From contig NZ_BJYM01000005.1 in assembly GCF_007991515.1 (NCBI RefSeq), forward strand, positions 1-64,000: a DNA stretch of 64,000 nucleotides, read 5' to 3'. Below, piece by piece: positions 1 through 8,845 of this stretch. How positions within the stretch are numbered: the first letter of the stretch is position 1; each line of letters starts with the position of its first letter. The position numbers and the translations under genes were made by a program. Source of the stretch: Oceanobacillus sojae (GTDB lineage: Bacteria > Bacillota > Bacilli > Bacillales > Amphibacillaceae). A model generated the notes under the pieces. It was given only the letters and a program-made list of their open reading frames with translations. It did not search any database and had not been told where the DNA came from.

Positions 1-1
1 C

Positions 2-112
2 AGCGGGGCCTTACACGTTACCTTCTTTCTAGCTAGAGTTTATGCTTTAACAAGAGATAGATGGAAGAAACAATCAACACCTGTCTCTATGATAAGCAAG
101 TTATTTTTTTAG
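2..112 (+). CDS. Possible C-terminal end of an upstream gene (partial)
   Basis: A reading frame enters from the left edge and stays open for 36 codons to a TAG at 110-112. Its last residues are hydrophobic then basic (LARVYALTRDRWKKQ), as in the tail of a membrane protein or glycosyltransferase. The frame has no start inside the window and is short, so it could be chance. No family can be assigned. Confidence 0.3.
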   Translation, partial: SGALHVTFFLARVYALTRDRWKKQSTPVSMISKLFF

Positions 113-298
113 ATACGAAAGTTGAGTTATTATATTTATCTTAGCAATTGCTTCCCCATATCGCAACGACTGCGCATTCTTTGTATTTTTGTACAAGTAG
201 TAATACAATGTGAACGGAGCTTTTTTAATCTATAGTGGATATTCAAAACTCCAATAAAAAAGGAATCACTGCAAATGATTTCAAAAGGAGAACCAACC

Positions 299-1168
299 AT
301 GAATACAAATCAATTACCAAAAGCAGTTCAAGAGCTGCTTGAAAATAATAAAAAACAAGCAACAGACCATCAGGAGCTGATCCGTTCCGGCGGATACCTT
401 CCTCCAAGTGAGGAATTATTAGTTGATGCGATTGTTGCATTGAGCATGGGTAAAAACATTTTATTAAAAGGACCAACCGGAGCTGGAAAAACAAAGTTTG
501 CGGAAACACTTTCCTCTCTTTTTGAGCGTCCAATGTACAGCGTAAACTGTTCTGTTGACTTGGATGCAGAAAGCTTGATGGGTTTCAAAACGCTTGCCTA
601 TGAAGAAGAGAAGCAAACAATCCAATTTGTACCCGGGCCTGTTACAAATGCAATGAAGCAAGGCAGTTTTCTGTATATTGATGAGATTAATATGGCCAAA
701 CCAGAAACGTTACCTCTGATTAACGGAGTTTTAGACTATCGCCGAACGATTACCAACCCTTTTACCAATGAAATTGTCACTGCTGCAGAGGGATTTGGTG
801 TGATTGCAGCCATTAACGAGGGTTATATTGGAACAGTTCCATTAAACGAAGCTTTAAAAAACCGTTTTATCGTTATTGATGTACCATATATTCAAGGGGA
901 GCAGCTGGAACAGTTAATAAACGATTCAACAAATCTGACAGACAAGCAGCTGATCAGTCATTTTGTCACATTATCTAATGATTTAATCACAGCAGTAAGT
1001 CAGGGGAAACTATCGGAGGATGCTGCTTCAATCCGCGCTCTGTTGGATGCCTGTGATCTTTCGATTTATCTTCCGCCTAAGCGTGCTATTTTACGCAGTA
1101 TCGTTGATAAGCTGGAAGAAGACCGCGAAAAATCGTTCGTTGAAAATCTGGCAGATACACTATTTTAA
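299..1168 (+). CDS. yojN: MoxR-type AAA+ ATPase (YojN-like)
   Basis: AAA+ ATPase of the MoxR/NorQ/CbbQ class, 289 residues. Walker A is GPTGAGKT at about residue 60 and Walker B is LYIDEIN at about residue 125. MoxR ATPases typically act with a von Willebrand factor A protein to remodel or load cofactor into a client protein, and the next gene encodes such a partner. I start at 299 because AAAGGAG lies 8-9 bases upstream; the in-frame ATG at 275 lies before that site. The 19-base gap to the following gene supports one operon. The assignment to the B. subtilis YojN/YojO pair rests on length and domain order. The client protein is unknown. Confidence 0.85.
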   Translation: MNTNQLPKAVQELLENNKKQATDHQELIRSGGYLPPSEELLVDAIVALSMGKNILLKGPTGAGKTKFAETLSSLFERPMYSVNCSVDLDAESLMGFKTLAYEEEKQTIQFVPGPVTNAMKQGSFLYIDEINMAKPETLPLINGVLDYRRTITNPFTNEIVTAAEGFGVIAAINEGYIGTVPLNEALKNRFIVIDVPYIQGEQLEQLINDSTNLTDKQLISHFVTLSNDLITAVSQGKLSEDAASIRALLDACDLSIYLPPKRAILRSIVDKLEEDREKSFVENLADTLF

Positions 1169-1187
1169 TTAAAGGAGCTATATTCAT

Positions 1188-3101
1188 ATGTATCGATTTC
1201 ATCAAACAAAAGTCGACACCCATTTATTTATGCAATTGCAGGATTTGACCACTGTTTTGGCAAAGAATGGACAGCTGCAATTTGAATCCAGCTTTGGCTC
1301 CTTTATTGATTTAGTAGAAAACAAAGTAACAGCCAGCCGTTTCTGGGACCGGCTCCCATCAGAAATGAAGGAAGCAGGCGCTAAATCAGATGTCATTCTG
1401 CGGACATTAGGGACACTGCATCAAACAGATGTGAAAAGCCTGCAGCAATTTAAAGAAGGTTTGCAGGATTCCTTTCTTCCTAAATTCGCAATACAGTTAA
1501 TAACTTTATTAGAAGATATTCGTTTAGAAGACGATATTCGCAAAAAACGCCCTGGCACAAAACGGAACTTCACTTATCGGCAACAATATTTTCATCATTA
1601 TTTCACGACACAGCTGCAGTCTAATGTGACACGCAGTTACGCAACAGATGAAATTTTTTGTATGATTTATTTATTACTGTTTGCCAATCAGCCAGATCCG
1701 GATTTTCCTCGCGTAGAAGAGGAGCAGCTGGATATGCTCGATAGTTTAAAACCTCAGCTATATAGCGTTTTTGAAACTAGAAATACGCGGGATAATGTTG
1801 CTTTAACAGAAAAAATTGTTCAGAGAATGCAACAGGCAGGCTATACAGATTCCATTCATGAATATTTTATCTTGCCAATCGGGCATGTGGAAACTTATGA
1901 GAAAAATACACTTTTTGATGAATTGACACGGACAGATCCACTTGTGAATGAAGATCAGCAGGAAGAAACAAACGAAGAAAATGAATACTTTGATGAGACC
2001 TTCTCTACATGGCATCGTGAAAATAAAAATGATGACCGCAAACAGAATTTCCTGCAATTTGAATTAGAACAGGGAACAAAAACCTCTATACTGGGTGGCG
2101 GTGCCCGTGAAACAGAGGATGGTGATCAGGCGATGGCTGCGATTCAAGGTGCATCCGGCCAGAGCACACAAAATGATTATTCTGATAAAGAATCTCTAAA
2201 TAAGGAAGAGAATACTTCGGAAAACAGCAGTGAATCGAGCTTTGGCAAAGAGAATGAGCATGCTCGGATGTTTACAGAATATGCAGAGGCTCCTACAGAG
2301 GATGAAGAGCTGCAATATCGGCAATTTATAGAGGAAATTGACCCCTTTAAAAGAAAGCTTGCCAAAACCATTCAATTAACTCTGGAGCATAAGCAGAATA
2401 CACCGAGAACAAACCTTTTATTTGGCAGACTTTCTAAAAAGCTGCTTCCTGTCTTCCTAGAGGATTCTCCACGAGTTTTTTATAAAAAAGAACAAGAATC
2501 AAAGGAATTTGATGCGGTTTTCACTTTATTAATCGATTGCTCTGCTTCTATGGAAAACAAAATGGAGGAAACAAAACGGGGTGTTACCCTGTTTCATGAA
2601 GTACTAAAAGAATTACGCATCCCCCATGAAATTATCGGCTTTTGGGAGGATGCCAATAAAGTCAGTGAAAATTATCAGCCGAATTATCTCCAATATATCC
2701 AGACGTTAGAGGATTCCTTATATAAAGAACAGGGTGCTAAAATTATGCAGCTGGAAGCACAGGAGGATAATCGGGACGGCTTCAGTATTCGTCATGTCAC
2801 TAAAAAATTAATCAGCCGCAGCGAGAAGAATAAATTTTTACTTGTCTTTTCCGACGGACAGCCGGCAGCTTCCGGTTATGACCAAAATGGCATTGTTGAT
2901 ACGTACCAGGCTGTTGCCCAGGCCCGTAAACATCAAATTGATGTAGTCGGTATGTTTCTTGCAAACGGACAAATTGACGAGAATGATGATAACATGATGC
3001 AGAATATTTATGGAAAAGAGCGCATTATGGTTCCGGATGTGAGTGCTCTGCCAGAGCATTTCACACCTTTACTCAAGCGTTTATTGCTCAAGGCCATATA
3101 A
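1188..3101 (+). CDS. yojO: von Willebrand factor A domain protein (YojO-like, CobT/NorD type)
   Basis: Partner of the MoxR ATPase, 637 residues. The N-terminal half is helical and ends in an acidic, Ser/Asn/Glu-rich linker (about residues 240-370). The C-terminal third is a VWA domain with a MIDAS signature DCSAS near residue 448 and a conserved VFSDGQPA strand near 555. The architecture matches CobT/NorD/YojO proteins, which bind the ATPase and recruit the client through the metal site. AAAGGAG precedes the ATG. The gene ends just before a bidirectional hairpin. Cytoplasmic; no signal peptide. Confidence 0.85.
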   Translation: MYRFHQTKVDTHLFMQLQDLTTVLAKNGQLQFESSFGSFIDLVENKVTASRFWDRLPSEMKEAGAKSDVILRTLGTLHQTDVKSLQQFKEGLQDSFLPKFAIQLITLLEDIRLEDDIRKKRPGTKRNFTYRQQYFHHYFTTQLQSNVTRSYATDEIFCMIYLLLFANQPDPDFPRVEEEQLDMLDSLKPQLYSVFETRNTRDNVALTEKIVQRMQQAGYTDSIHEYFILPIGHVETYEKNTLFDELTRTDPLVNEDQQEETNEENEYFDETFSTWHRENKNDDRKQNFLQFELEQGTKTSILGGGARETEDGDQAMAAIQGASGQSTQNDYSDKESLNKEENTSENSSESSFGKENEHARMFTEYAEAPTEDEELQYRQFIEEIDPFKRKLAKTIQLTLEHKQNTPRTNLLFGRLSKKLLPVFLEDSPRVFYKKEQESKEFDAVFTLLIDCSASMENKMEETKRGVTLFHEVLKELRIPHEIIGFWEDANKVSENYQPNYLQYIQTLEDSLYKEQGAKIMQLEAQEDNRDGFSIRHVTKKLISRSEKNKFLLVFSDGQPAASGYDQNGIVDTYQAVAQARKHQIDVVGMFLANGQIDENDDNMMQNIYGKERIMVPDVSALPEHFTPLLKRLLLKAI

Positions 3102-3108
3102 AAAGTAT

Positions 3109-3155
3109 AACAGGCCCTGAAAATCTTCAATTATATAGGATTTTCAGGGCCTGTT
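3109..3155. terminator. Bidirectional intrinsic terminator
   Basis: A perfect 17-bp inverted repeat (3109-3125 with 3139-3155) lies between the convergent yojO and VOC genes. On the minus strand it is followed by a T-rich stretch; the plus-strand T-run is poor, so it probably serves the VOC gene best. Confidence 0.8.
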
Positions 3156-3224
3156 AAGGTATTGCTGTCTTAACGTGGACATTACATTAAAATATTATGT
3201 GAGTCTCGTTCTAATATTACAAAT

Positions 3225-3677
3225 TTAATTTAAGAAGCTATCTAGAAATTTACTTGCCTCACTATTAAATTTCCATGTCACACCAAATTTATCAACTAAC
3301 ATGCCAAAGCTTGCTGACCAAGGCGTAGAAGATAAAGGCATAATCACAGTACCGCCTTCCGAAAGCTTTTCAAAAAATTGTTTATTCGTTTCCGGATCAG
3401 CATCAATAATGCTGATTAAGACCATACACCCCTTTGTGACTGCGCCTGTCACAGCCTGCATAGAAGGCAGAACATCCGAGATCATTAAAATATTCCCTGA
3501 AAACTCCATACGAGATTCCATAATCATATTTTCCTCCTCCTCCGATAACGGATATTCTGAATTTTGACCAAAAGCACCAAATTTCACTTTAACGCTTTTT
3601 GCCTGAAAAGCTTTTTCATAAAAAGCTGTTGCTTCCTCTGCTTCCCCATTAAATTGTAAATAAGCTATTGCTTTCAT
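3225..3677 (-). CDS. VOC-family protein (PhnB/YjdN-like)
   Basis: About 150 residues with the beta-alpha-beta-beta-beta repeats of the vicinal oxygen chelate fold; the opening resembles the PhnB/3-demethylubiquinone methyltransferase-like group (FNGEAEEATAFYEKAF) and the C-terminus carries WKFN. These proteins bind small molecules or metals; the substrate here cannot be told. Two adjacent ATG codons (3680, 3677) sit after GGGGG; the second has the better spacing. It diverges from a WYL regulator, so it is probably that regulator's target. Confidence 0.75.
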   Translation of the reverse strand: MKAIAYLQFNGEAEEATAFYEKAFQAKSVKVKFGAFGQNSEYPLSEEEENMIMESRMEFSGNILMISDVLPSMQAVTGAVTKGCMVLISIIDADPETNKQFFEKLSEGGTVIMPLSSTPWSASFGMLVDKFGVTWKFNSEASKFLDSFLN

Positions 3678-3719
3678 CATTATTCCCCCTTTTCATATTT
3701 GAAGTATAATAGAACAAAG

Positions 3720-3737
3720 ACGACAACTGTATGTCGT
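3720..3737. promoter_or_regulatory. Candidate operator between VOC gene and WYL regulator
   Basis: Inverted repeat ACGACA-N6-TGTCGT lies just upstream of the regulator's ribosome binding site in the only intergenic space shared by the two divergent genes. A binding site for the adjacent regulator is an inference. Confidence 0.45.
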
Positions 3738-3752
3738 ATATGGGAGGAAAAC

Positions 3753-4661
3753 ATGAAAAAAATTGAGCGGCTTATCTCCATCGTTATGATTTTATTACAA
3801 AAGAAATCTGTCTCCGCTTCAGAATTCAGCAGGCTTTTTAATGTATCCAAACGGACGATTCAGCGCGATATGGAAACATTAAGTTATGCAAGAATACCTG
3901 TTTATGCAACATATGGTGCTGAAGGAGGATACGCCCTTATGGAAGATTATAAATTCGATAAACGTTTATTAAATAACAGTGATATTGAAAATATACTTGT
4001 AGCATTAAGCGGTTTTGAACAGTTAATCACGAACCAGGAAATTCAAACGACTATCCAGAAAATTAAAGGAATGACCAGTGCTGACATTTCCCCGAAATAT
4101 GATTTATCCTTTTATGACTGGACTGGAAGAAGACAAATTAAAGAAGATGTTTCATTTATCAGACAAGCCATTGAAAATAATTGGTTACTAAAGTTTGAAT
4201 ATGTAGACCAAAAAGGAAATATAACATACAGATCTGTAGAACCTTATAAATTACATTTAAGCGAAATGCATTGGTATCTTATCGGGTTTAACTTAGAACG
4301 GGAAGACTATCGGACGTTTAAGTTAACAAGGATAACAAATATCGAAAAAGAAGGTTTTTTCACCCCAAAAACAGATAAGATATTTGAGGAAGAAAAACAA
4401 TATAATAAACAACAAGATTTGGTTAGTGTGCAAGTATTGATAGATGTCGCTGTAAGAGATCAATTTATCGAGAGATACGGAAAAAACGCTGTAACAGAAG
4501 TTACCCCAAGAAACTATCTTGCAACTATTGAACTGCCTGAGAATCCATTTTCCTATCAATTTTTAGCAGGATTCGGCGATAAAATTAAAATTATAAAACC
4601 CGAAAGCTTTATTGCTAATTATAAATTTTTTTTGGAGGAGGCATTAAAGCTTTATCAATAA
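3753..4661 (+). CDS. WYL-domain transcriptional regulator (YafY/DeoR-like HTH)
   Basis: About 302 residues. An N-terminal HTH_11 winged helix (residues 1-60, with SASEFSRLFNVSKRTIQRDME) is followed by a WYL domain (about 120-200, containing HWYLIGFNLER) and a C-terminal WCX-like extension. WYL domains sense nucleic acids or small ligands and are common in stress and defence regulators. The start at 3753 follows GGGAGG; the upstream in-frame codon at 3699 has no such site. It diverges from the VOC gene and no defence genes lie nearby, so it is probably a local regulator. Confidence 0.85.
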   Translation: MKKIERLISIVMILLQKKSVSASEFSRLFNVSKRTIQRDMETLSYARIPVYATYGAEGGYALMEDYKFDKRLLNNSDIENILVALSGFEQLITNQEIQTTIQKIKGMTSADISPKYDLSFYDWTGRRQIKEDVSFIRQAIENNWLLKFEYVDQKGNITYRSVEPYKLHLSEMHWYLIGFNLEREDYRTFKLTRITNIEKEGFFTPKTDKIFEEEKQYNKQQDLVSVQVLIDVAVRDQFIERYGKNAVTEVTPRNYLATIELPENPFSYQFLAGFGDKIKIIKPESFIANYKFFLEEALKLYQ

Positions 4662-4691
4662 GTTTCTTCGGGCTGGCTTTCTATAAATAAT

Positions 4692-4728
4692 GGGCTCATA
4701 TAGATATAAGTAAATGGCGTATGAGCTC
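4692..4728 (+). terminator. Weak hairpin after the WYL regulator gene
   Basis: Arms of nine bases with one mismatch (4692-4700 with 4720-4728), followed by purines rather than a T-run. It may end the regulator transcript. The rest of 4729-4920 shows no gene or motif that I can support. Confidence 0.35.
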
Positions 4729-4921
4729 AAAAAACAGAATCATTACCAAACCAGCAGTCCTCAACATCTTATATAATTTTAATTCCACACTAAGAAACCA
4801 TCAGCTGTTTCCTATGATACCTCGCATACTCAATCAATTATGCACTATCTGATTGATTCTTTCACTTTCCCGCCTCTTCATTTTATTCCTTTTCTTTTTA
4901 CAGGAAGGAAATATTATTCAA

Positions 4922-4950
4922 TTTCAAATAGAAAATGTTACGTATATTAT
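4922..4950 (+). promoter_or_regulatory. Predicted sigma-A promoter of the fru operon
   Basis: A TTTCAA -35 box, a 17-bp spacer and a TATTAT -10 box. Transcription would start near 4957, giving a leader of about 100 nt before fruR that includes the direct repeats at 4996-5028. Confidence 0.55.
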
Positions 4951-4995
4951 ACCTATCTTCCATCCACGTTCATTATTATTTATTTCTCAGCTTTA

Positions 4996-5028
4996 TTTTG
5001 AATGATTTTGGTTGTTTTTGAATGATTT
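4996..5028 (+). promoter_or_regulatory. Direct-repeat operator, probable FruR site
   Basis: TTTTGAATGATTT occurs twice (4996-5008 and 5016-5028), 20 bp apart, between the promoter and the fruR start. Direct repeats two helical turns apart are typical for DeoR-family repressors, so FruR autoregulation here is likely but inferred. Confidence 0.6.
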
Positions 5029-5059
5029 AGATGATATTATAAAAACAAGAGGTGAGGAT

Positions 5060-5806
5060 ATGCTAACAGATGAACGCCATCAGTATATTTTACGTCGTCT
5101 AAATGAAAGCGGTGTAATCAAGTCTGTTGATTTAATCGAGAGACTTGGCTGCTCAGAGTCAACAATTCGCAGAGACCTCGCTCAATTAGAGAGTAAAGGG
5201 CTCCTGCTCCGCATTCATGGCGGTGCGAAATTGAACGCAACGTTTGGAGCAGAGCTGACGTATCAGGAAAAAACGATCAAAAACAGTCAACAAAAAATGA
5301 ATATAGGGAGGTATGCCGTCTCACTTTTAGAAGAGAATGATGTCATTTATTTAGATGCAGGTACGACAACACTTGAAATGATTCCGTTTCTTTCTAATTT
5401 GTCTATTACAGTTGTTACAAATGGTATTGCCCATGCTTCTATGCTTGCAGAGAGGCAAATTGATGCTTATCTCGTAGGCGGTAAATTAAAGCATTCTACA
5501 AAAGCGATGGTAGGCGCACCCAGTCAACGTTCTTTAATGAATTATCAATTTACAAAAGTCTTTCTCGGTGTGGATAGTATTGATATGACATTTGGCTGTA
5601 CAACACCAGATCCTGAGGAAGCTTCTATGAAACAATTAGCCATTGAAAGAGCTTCAGACATTTATTTTCTTGCAGATGATAGTAAATGGAATAAAGTCAG
5701 TTTTGCAAAGATATGTGATGTTTCTGATGTAACATTTATTACAGATAAAATCTCAAATATACATCAGCCTTATTTAAATCAAACAACCATTTTGGAGGTA
5801 GATTAG
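5060..5806 (+). CDS. fruR: DeoR-family fructose operon repressor FruR
   Basis: 248 residues: an N-terminal DeoR winged helix (residues 1-56; SVDLIERLGCSESTIRRDLAQLE) and a DeoR-type sugar-phosphate sensor domain (about 75-235; DAGTTT and TNG motifs). In this family fructose-1-phosphate relieves repression of fruK-fruA. I chose ATG 5060, preceded by AGAGGTGA; the longer frame from 5012 would run through the operator repeats and lacks a ribosome binding site. The gene abuts fruK directly, so the three genes form one operon that encodes its own repressor. Confidence 0.9.
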   Translation: MLTDERHQYILRRLNESGVIKSVDLIERLGCSESTIRRDLAQLESKGLLLRIHGGAKLNATFGAELTYQEKTIKNSQQKMNIGRYAVSLLEENDVIYLDAGTTTLEMIPFLSNLSITVVTNGIAHASMLAERQIDAYLVGGKLKHSTKAMVGAPSQRSLMNYQFTKVFLGVDSIDMTFGCTTPDPEEASMKQLAIERASDIYFLADDSKWNKVSFAKICDVSDVTFITDKISNIHQPYLNQTTILEVD

Positions 5807-6721
5807 ATGATTTATACGATTACTTTAAACCCATCGATCGACTACATTGTTCCTGTCGACAAAATAGAATTGGGCGGGCTGAGTTATATGAAGAACGACT
5901 ATAAGCTCCCTGGCGGAAAAGGTATTAATGTATCGCGAATTTTAAAGGCACTCTCAACAGAATCTATTGCCCTTGGCTTCGTAGGCGGCTTCACAGGAAA
6001 GTTTATTGAAGATGCCTTAGACGAATTAGATGTGCGTACAAACTTTATCAACATCAAAGAAGATACGCGCATTAATATTAAACTTAAATCGGATCAGGAA
6101 ACAGAAATAAACGGGCGCGGTCCTGCTTTATCAGATGAAGAGGTTGCTGCGTTCCTAAAGCAATTGGAAAAGATTAAAGAGGGAGATACCGTGATTTTAT
6201 CCGGAAGCAAGCCCCCTTCCCTGCCCGAAGATTTTTACGAGAAATTAATCCAGCAAGTAACGAGTCAAGGCGCTGAATTTGCTATTGATACTACAGGCGC
6301 TGCACTTGAAGCATCTTTAAGCTATAAACCATTATTGGTTAAACCAAATATTCATGAGCTGGAAGCATTATTTAATGTGAAGCTGGAAACAAATGAAGAA
6401 GTTATAGCCTACGGGAAGAAGCTGTTAGAAAAAGGAGCAAAACACGTTATTATCTCTATGGGTGGAGATGGCGCCTTGCTCATATCCGAACGAGGAACGT
6501 ATAAAGCCGAAGCTCCTAAGGGTAAACTAATTAATTCCGTTGGTGCTGGTGATTCGATGGTTGCTGGATTTATCAGCTCCTACTTAAAATCAAAGGATTC
6601 TGTACAATCCTTTAGAACATCTGTCGCTTCCGGCAGTGCAACTGCTTTTTCGGAAGATCTTGCCAGCACCGAAGTGATTAAAGACCTGTTAGCTCATGTA
6701 CAAGTAGAAAACCTAAAATAG
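5807..6721 (+). CDS. fruK: 1-phosphofructokinase
   Basis: 304 residues, PfkB/ribokinase fold. It phosphorylates the fructose-1-phosphate made by FruA to fructose-1,6-bisphosphate, feeding glycolysis. Visible signatures are the PfkB motif GGKGINVSR near residue 38 and the C-terminal GAGDSMVAGF near 247, whose Asp is the catalytic base. The ATG directly follows the fruR stop codon and its GGAGG lies within the fruR end, suggesting translational coupling. The neighbours fruR and fruA fix the substrate as fructose-1-phosphate rather than tagatose-6-phosphate. Confidence 0.93.
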   Translation: MIYTITLNPSIDYIVPVDKIELGGLSYMKNDYKLPGGKGINVSRILKALSTESIALGFVGGFTGKFIEDALDELDVRTNFINIKEDTRINIKLKSDQETEINGRGPALSDEEVAAFLKQLEKIKEGDTVILSGSKPPSLPEDFYEKLIQQVTSQGAEFAIDTTGAALEASLSYKPLLVKPNIHELEALFNVKLETNEEVIAYGKKLLEKGAKHVIISMGGDGALLISERGTYKAEAPKGKLINSVGAGDSMVAGFISSYLKSKDSVQSFRTSVASGSATAFSEDLASTEVIKDLLAHVQVENLK

Positions 6722-6735
6722 AAAGGATGATAGAC

Positions 6736-8619
6736 ATGCAAGTTGCAGATTTATTAAAAAAAGATGTAATGCTTTTAAACCTTAAAGCTACATCCAAAGA
6801 AGCTGCCCTTGATGAAATGATCGCAAACCTTTATAAGTACAGAATCATTTCTGAACAAGAGTCATTTAAAAAAGCAATTCTGGCCCGCGAGGAACAATCC
6901 TCAACCGGGTTAGGTGATGGAATCGCAATGCCCCACGCAAAAATGGCATCTGTGAAAGAACCTACTGTATTATTTGCGAAAAGTAAAGCTGGGATTGATT
7001 ATGATTCCTTAGATGGACAGCCTGCCCACCTTTTCTTTATGATCGCTGTTCCTGAAGGCGGAAATGATACACACCTGCAAACGATAGCGGCATTGTCCCG
7101 TCTTCTGATGGAACCGGACTTTGTAAATAAGTTAAAAGATGCTTCGACTCCTGATGAAGTAGAAGCGCTATTCATTGAATCAACGAAAGAAGAGGAAGCT
7201 CAGGAAAAAACAAATGAAGCTGCAAAAAGTACTACAGCAGCAACAGATGAAAAGCCATTTGTAGTTGCCGTAACAGCATGTCCTACTGGAATTGCTCACA
7301 CCTATATGGCAGAAGATGCTTTGAAGAAAAAAGCTAAAGAAATGAATGTAGACATTAAGGTGGAAACAAACGGCTCAGACGGCACAAAAAACCGTTTAAC
7401 ATCTGAAGAAATCAAACGTGCTTCCGGCGTTATCGTTGCTGCCAGCAAAAAAGTAGAAATGGCGCGATTTGATGGAAAACACGTAGTCGAACGTCCTGTA
7501 GTAGATGGTATTAAAAAAGCAGAAGAGCTTATTACCAAAGCATCAAACCAAGATGCACCAATTTATCGTGACTCGGGAGAAAGATCTGAGGACGATGGAG
7601 AATATGAAAAGCAATCTACCTGGGGTAAAATTTATAAAGATTTAATGAACGGAATTTCCCATATGCTTCCATTTGTTATCGGGGGCGGAATCTTACTTGC
7701 TATCTCCTTTCTGTTTGAAAATGTATTAGGAGATGAATCACAGTTCTTCCTTTTCTTTAATGGCGTCGGTGGTATGGCATTTAACTTCTTAATACCGATT
7801 CTTGCTGGCTATATTGCAATGAGTATTGGTGACAGACCAGCATTAATGCCTGGTATGGTAGCCGGTCTAATGGCAGTAGACAGTAACGCAGGTTTTATCG
7901 GTGGTCTTGTCGGCGGTTTTGCTGCAGGTTATATCGTAGTATTAATCAAGCATCTACTAAGAAATATGCCACAATCTCTGGCAAGTATTAAACCGATCTT
8001 ATTGTACCCGGTAATCGGCTTACTCGTAACTGGGGCAGCGATGTATTTTGCAATCGGTCCTGTTTTCTCAACACTAAATAATTATATTTTAGACTTCTTA
8101 ACAGGTCTTGGTACAGGAAATATTGTTTTACTGGGTATTCTCCTTGGCGGTATGATGGCTATCGATATGGGTGGACCATTTAACAAAGCAGCATATGCAT
8201 TCTCCATCGGTATTTTCACAGATACTGGAGACGGAGCTTTTATGGCCGCAGTTATGGTCGGTGGTATGGTACCTCCTCTAGCGATTGCTCTGGCAACAAC
8301 CTTCTTTAAAAATAAATTTACAGAAGATGAGCGTAAATCTGGAACAGCTAACTATATTATGGGATTATCCTTTGTTACAGAAGGAGCCATTCCATTTGCA
8401 GCAGCAGATCCATTGCGTGTAATTACCTCATCTGTAATCGGAGCAGCAATTGCTGGTGGACTGACACAATTATTCCATAGCACAATCCCGGCTCCACATG
8501 GTGGTATTTTCGTTGTTCCATTAGGTGATGCGCCAATATTCTTCTTGTTATCATTAATTATCGGTGCGGTTATCTCAGGGCTAATACTTGGATTATGGAA
8601 AAAGCCTGTTTCACAATAA
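6736..8619 (+). CDS. fruA: PTS fructose transporter subunit EIIABC
   Basis: 627-residue fused permease. EIIA lies at residues 1-145 with phospho-His67 in AMPHAK; EIIB at about 172-270 with phospho-Cys182 in TACPTGIAHTY; EIIC at about 295-625 is a multi-span membrane domain rich in Gly. It imports fructose as fructose-1-phosphate using HPr-derived phosphate. The A and B domains are joined by a charged linker (about 150-172). Start 6736 is preferred to ATG 6727 because GAAAGGATGA needs that spacing. Last gene of the operon; a strong terminator follows. Confidence 0.95.
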   Translation: MQVADLLKKDVMLLNLKATSKEAALDEMIANLYKYRIISEQESFKKAILAREEQSSTGLGDGIAMPHAKMASVKEPTVLFAKSKAGIDYDSLDGQPAHLFFMIAVPEGGNDTHLQTIAALSRLLMEPDFVNKLKDASTPDEVEALFIESTKEEEAQEKTNEAAKSTTAATDEKPFVVAVTACPTGIAHTYMAEDALKKKAKEMNVDIKVETNGSDGTKNRLTSEEIKRASGVIVAASKKVEMARFDGKHVVERPVVDGIKKAEELITKASNQDAPIYRDSGERSEDDGEYEKQSTWGKIYKDLMNGISHMLPFVIGGGILLAISFLFENVLGDESQFFLFFNGVGGMAFNFLIPILAGYIAMSIGDRPALMPGMVAGLMAVDSNAGFIGGLVGGFAAGYIVVLIKHLLRNMPQSLASIKPILLYPVIGLLVTGAAMYFAIGPVFSTLNNYILDFLTGLGTGNIVLLGILLGGMMAIDMGGPFNKAAYAFSIGIFTDTGDGAFMAAVMVGGMVPPLAIALATTFFKNKFTEDERKSGTANYIMGLSFVTEGAIPFAAADPLRVITSSVIGAAIAGGLTQLFHSTIPAPHGGIFVVPLGDAPIFFLLSLIIGAVISGLILGLWKKPVSQ

Positions 8620-8642
8620 ATAGAAAACAATTCAGATTTCTG

Positions 8643-8677
8643 AGGAAGTTCAACAGATGTTGGACTTCCTTTTTTTA
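8643..8677 (+). terminator. Intrinsic terminator of the fru operon
   Basis: Perfect 12-bp stem (8643-8654 with 8659-8670), four-base loop, then a run of T. Confidence 0.92.
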
Positions 8678-8787
8678 TGTATTAAGAACGGAATTAAAAA
8701 CTATCGAATATAAAATAAAAATTGTCTTTCGCTACTTTCATCAAGTTAAACAATCCTAATAAATTCAGATTATTTCAATTTATATAT

Positions 8788-8825
8788 TTACTTTCATGAG
8801 TAATTTATATTACTTTATAAAGTAA
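8788..8825. promoter_or_regulatory. Twin palindromic operator before the amidase operon
   Basis: Two 16-bp dyads, TTACTTTCATGAGTAA (8788-8803) and TTACTTTATAAAGTAA (8810-8825), begin exactly 22 bp apart. The second is a perfect palindrome. They nest in a larger inverted repeat whose outer 14-bp arms are 8781-8794 and 8819-8832, reaching the ribosome binding site of the amidase gene. Read as DNA this is a two-site operator on one helix face; read as RNA it is a hairpin that could mask translation start. The protein that binds is not shown; the HTH protein two genes down is the obvious candidate. Confidence 0.6.
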
Positions 8826-8845
8826 ATATATAAGGAGTGATTTTC

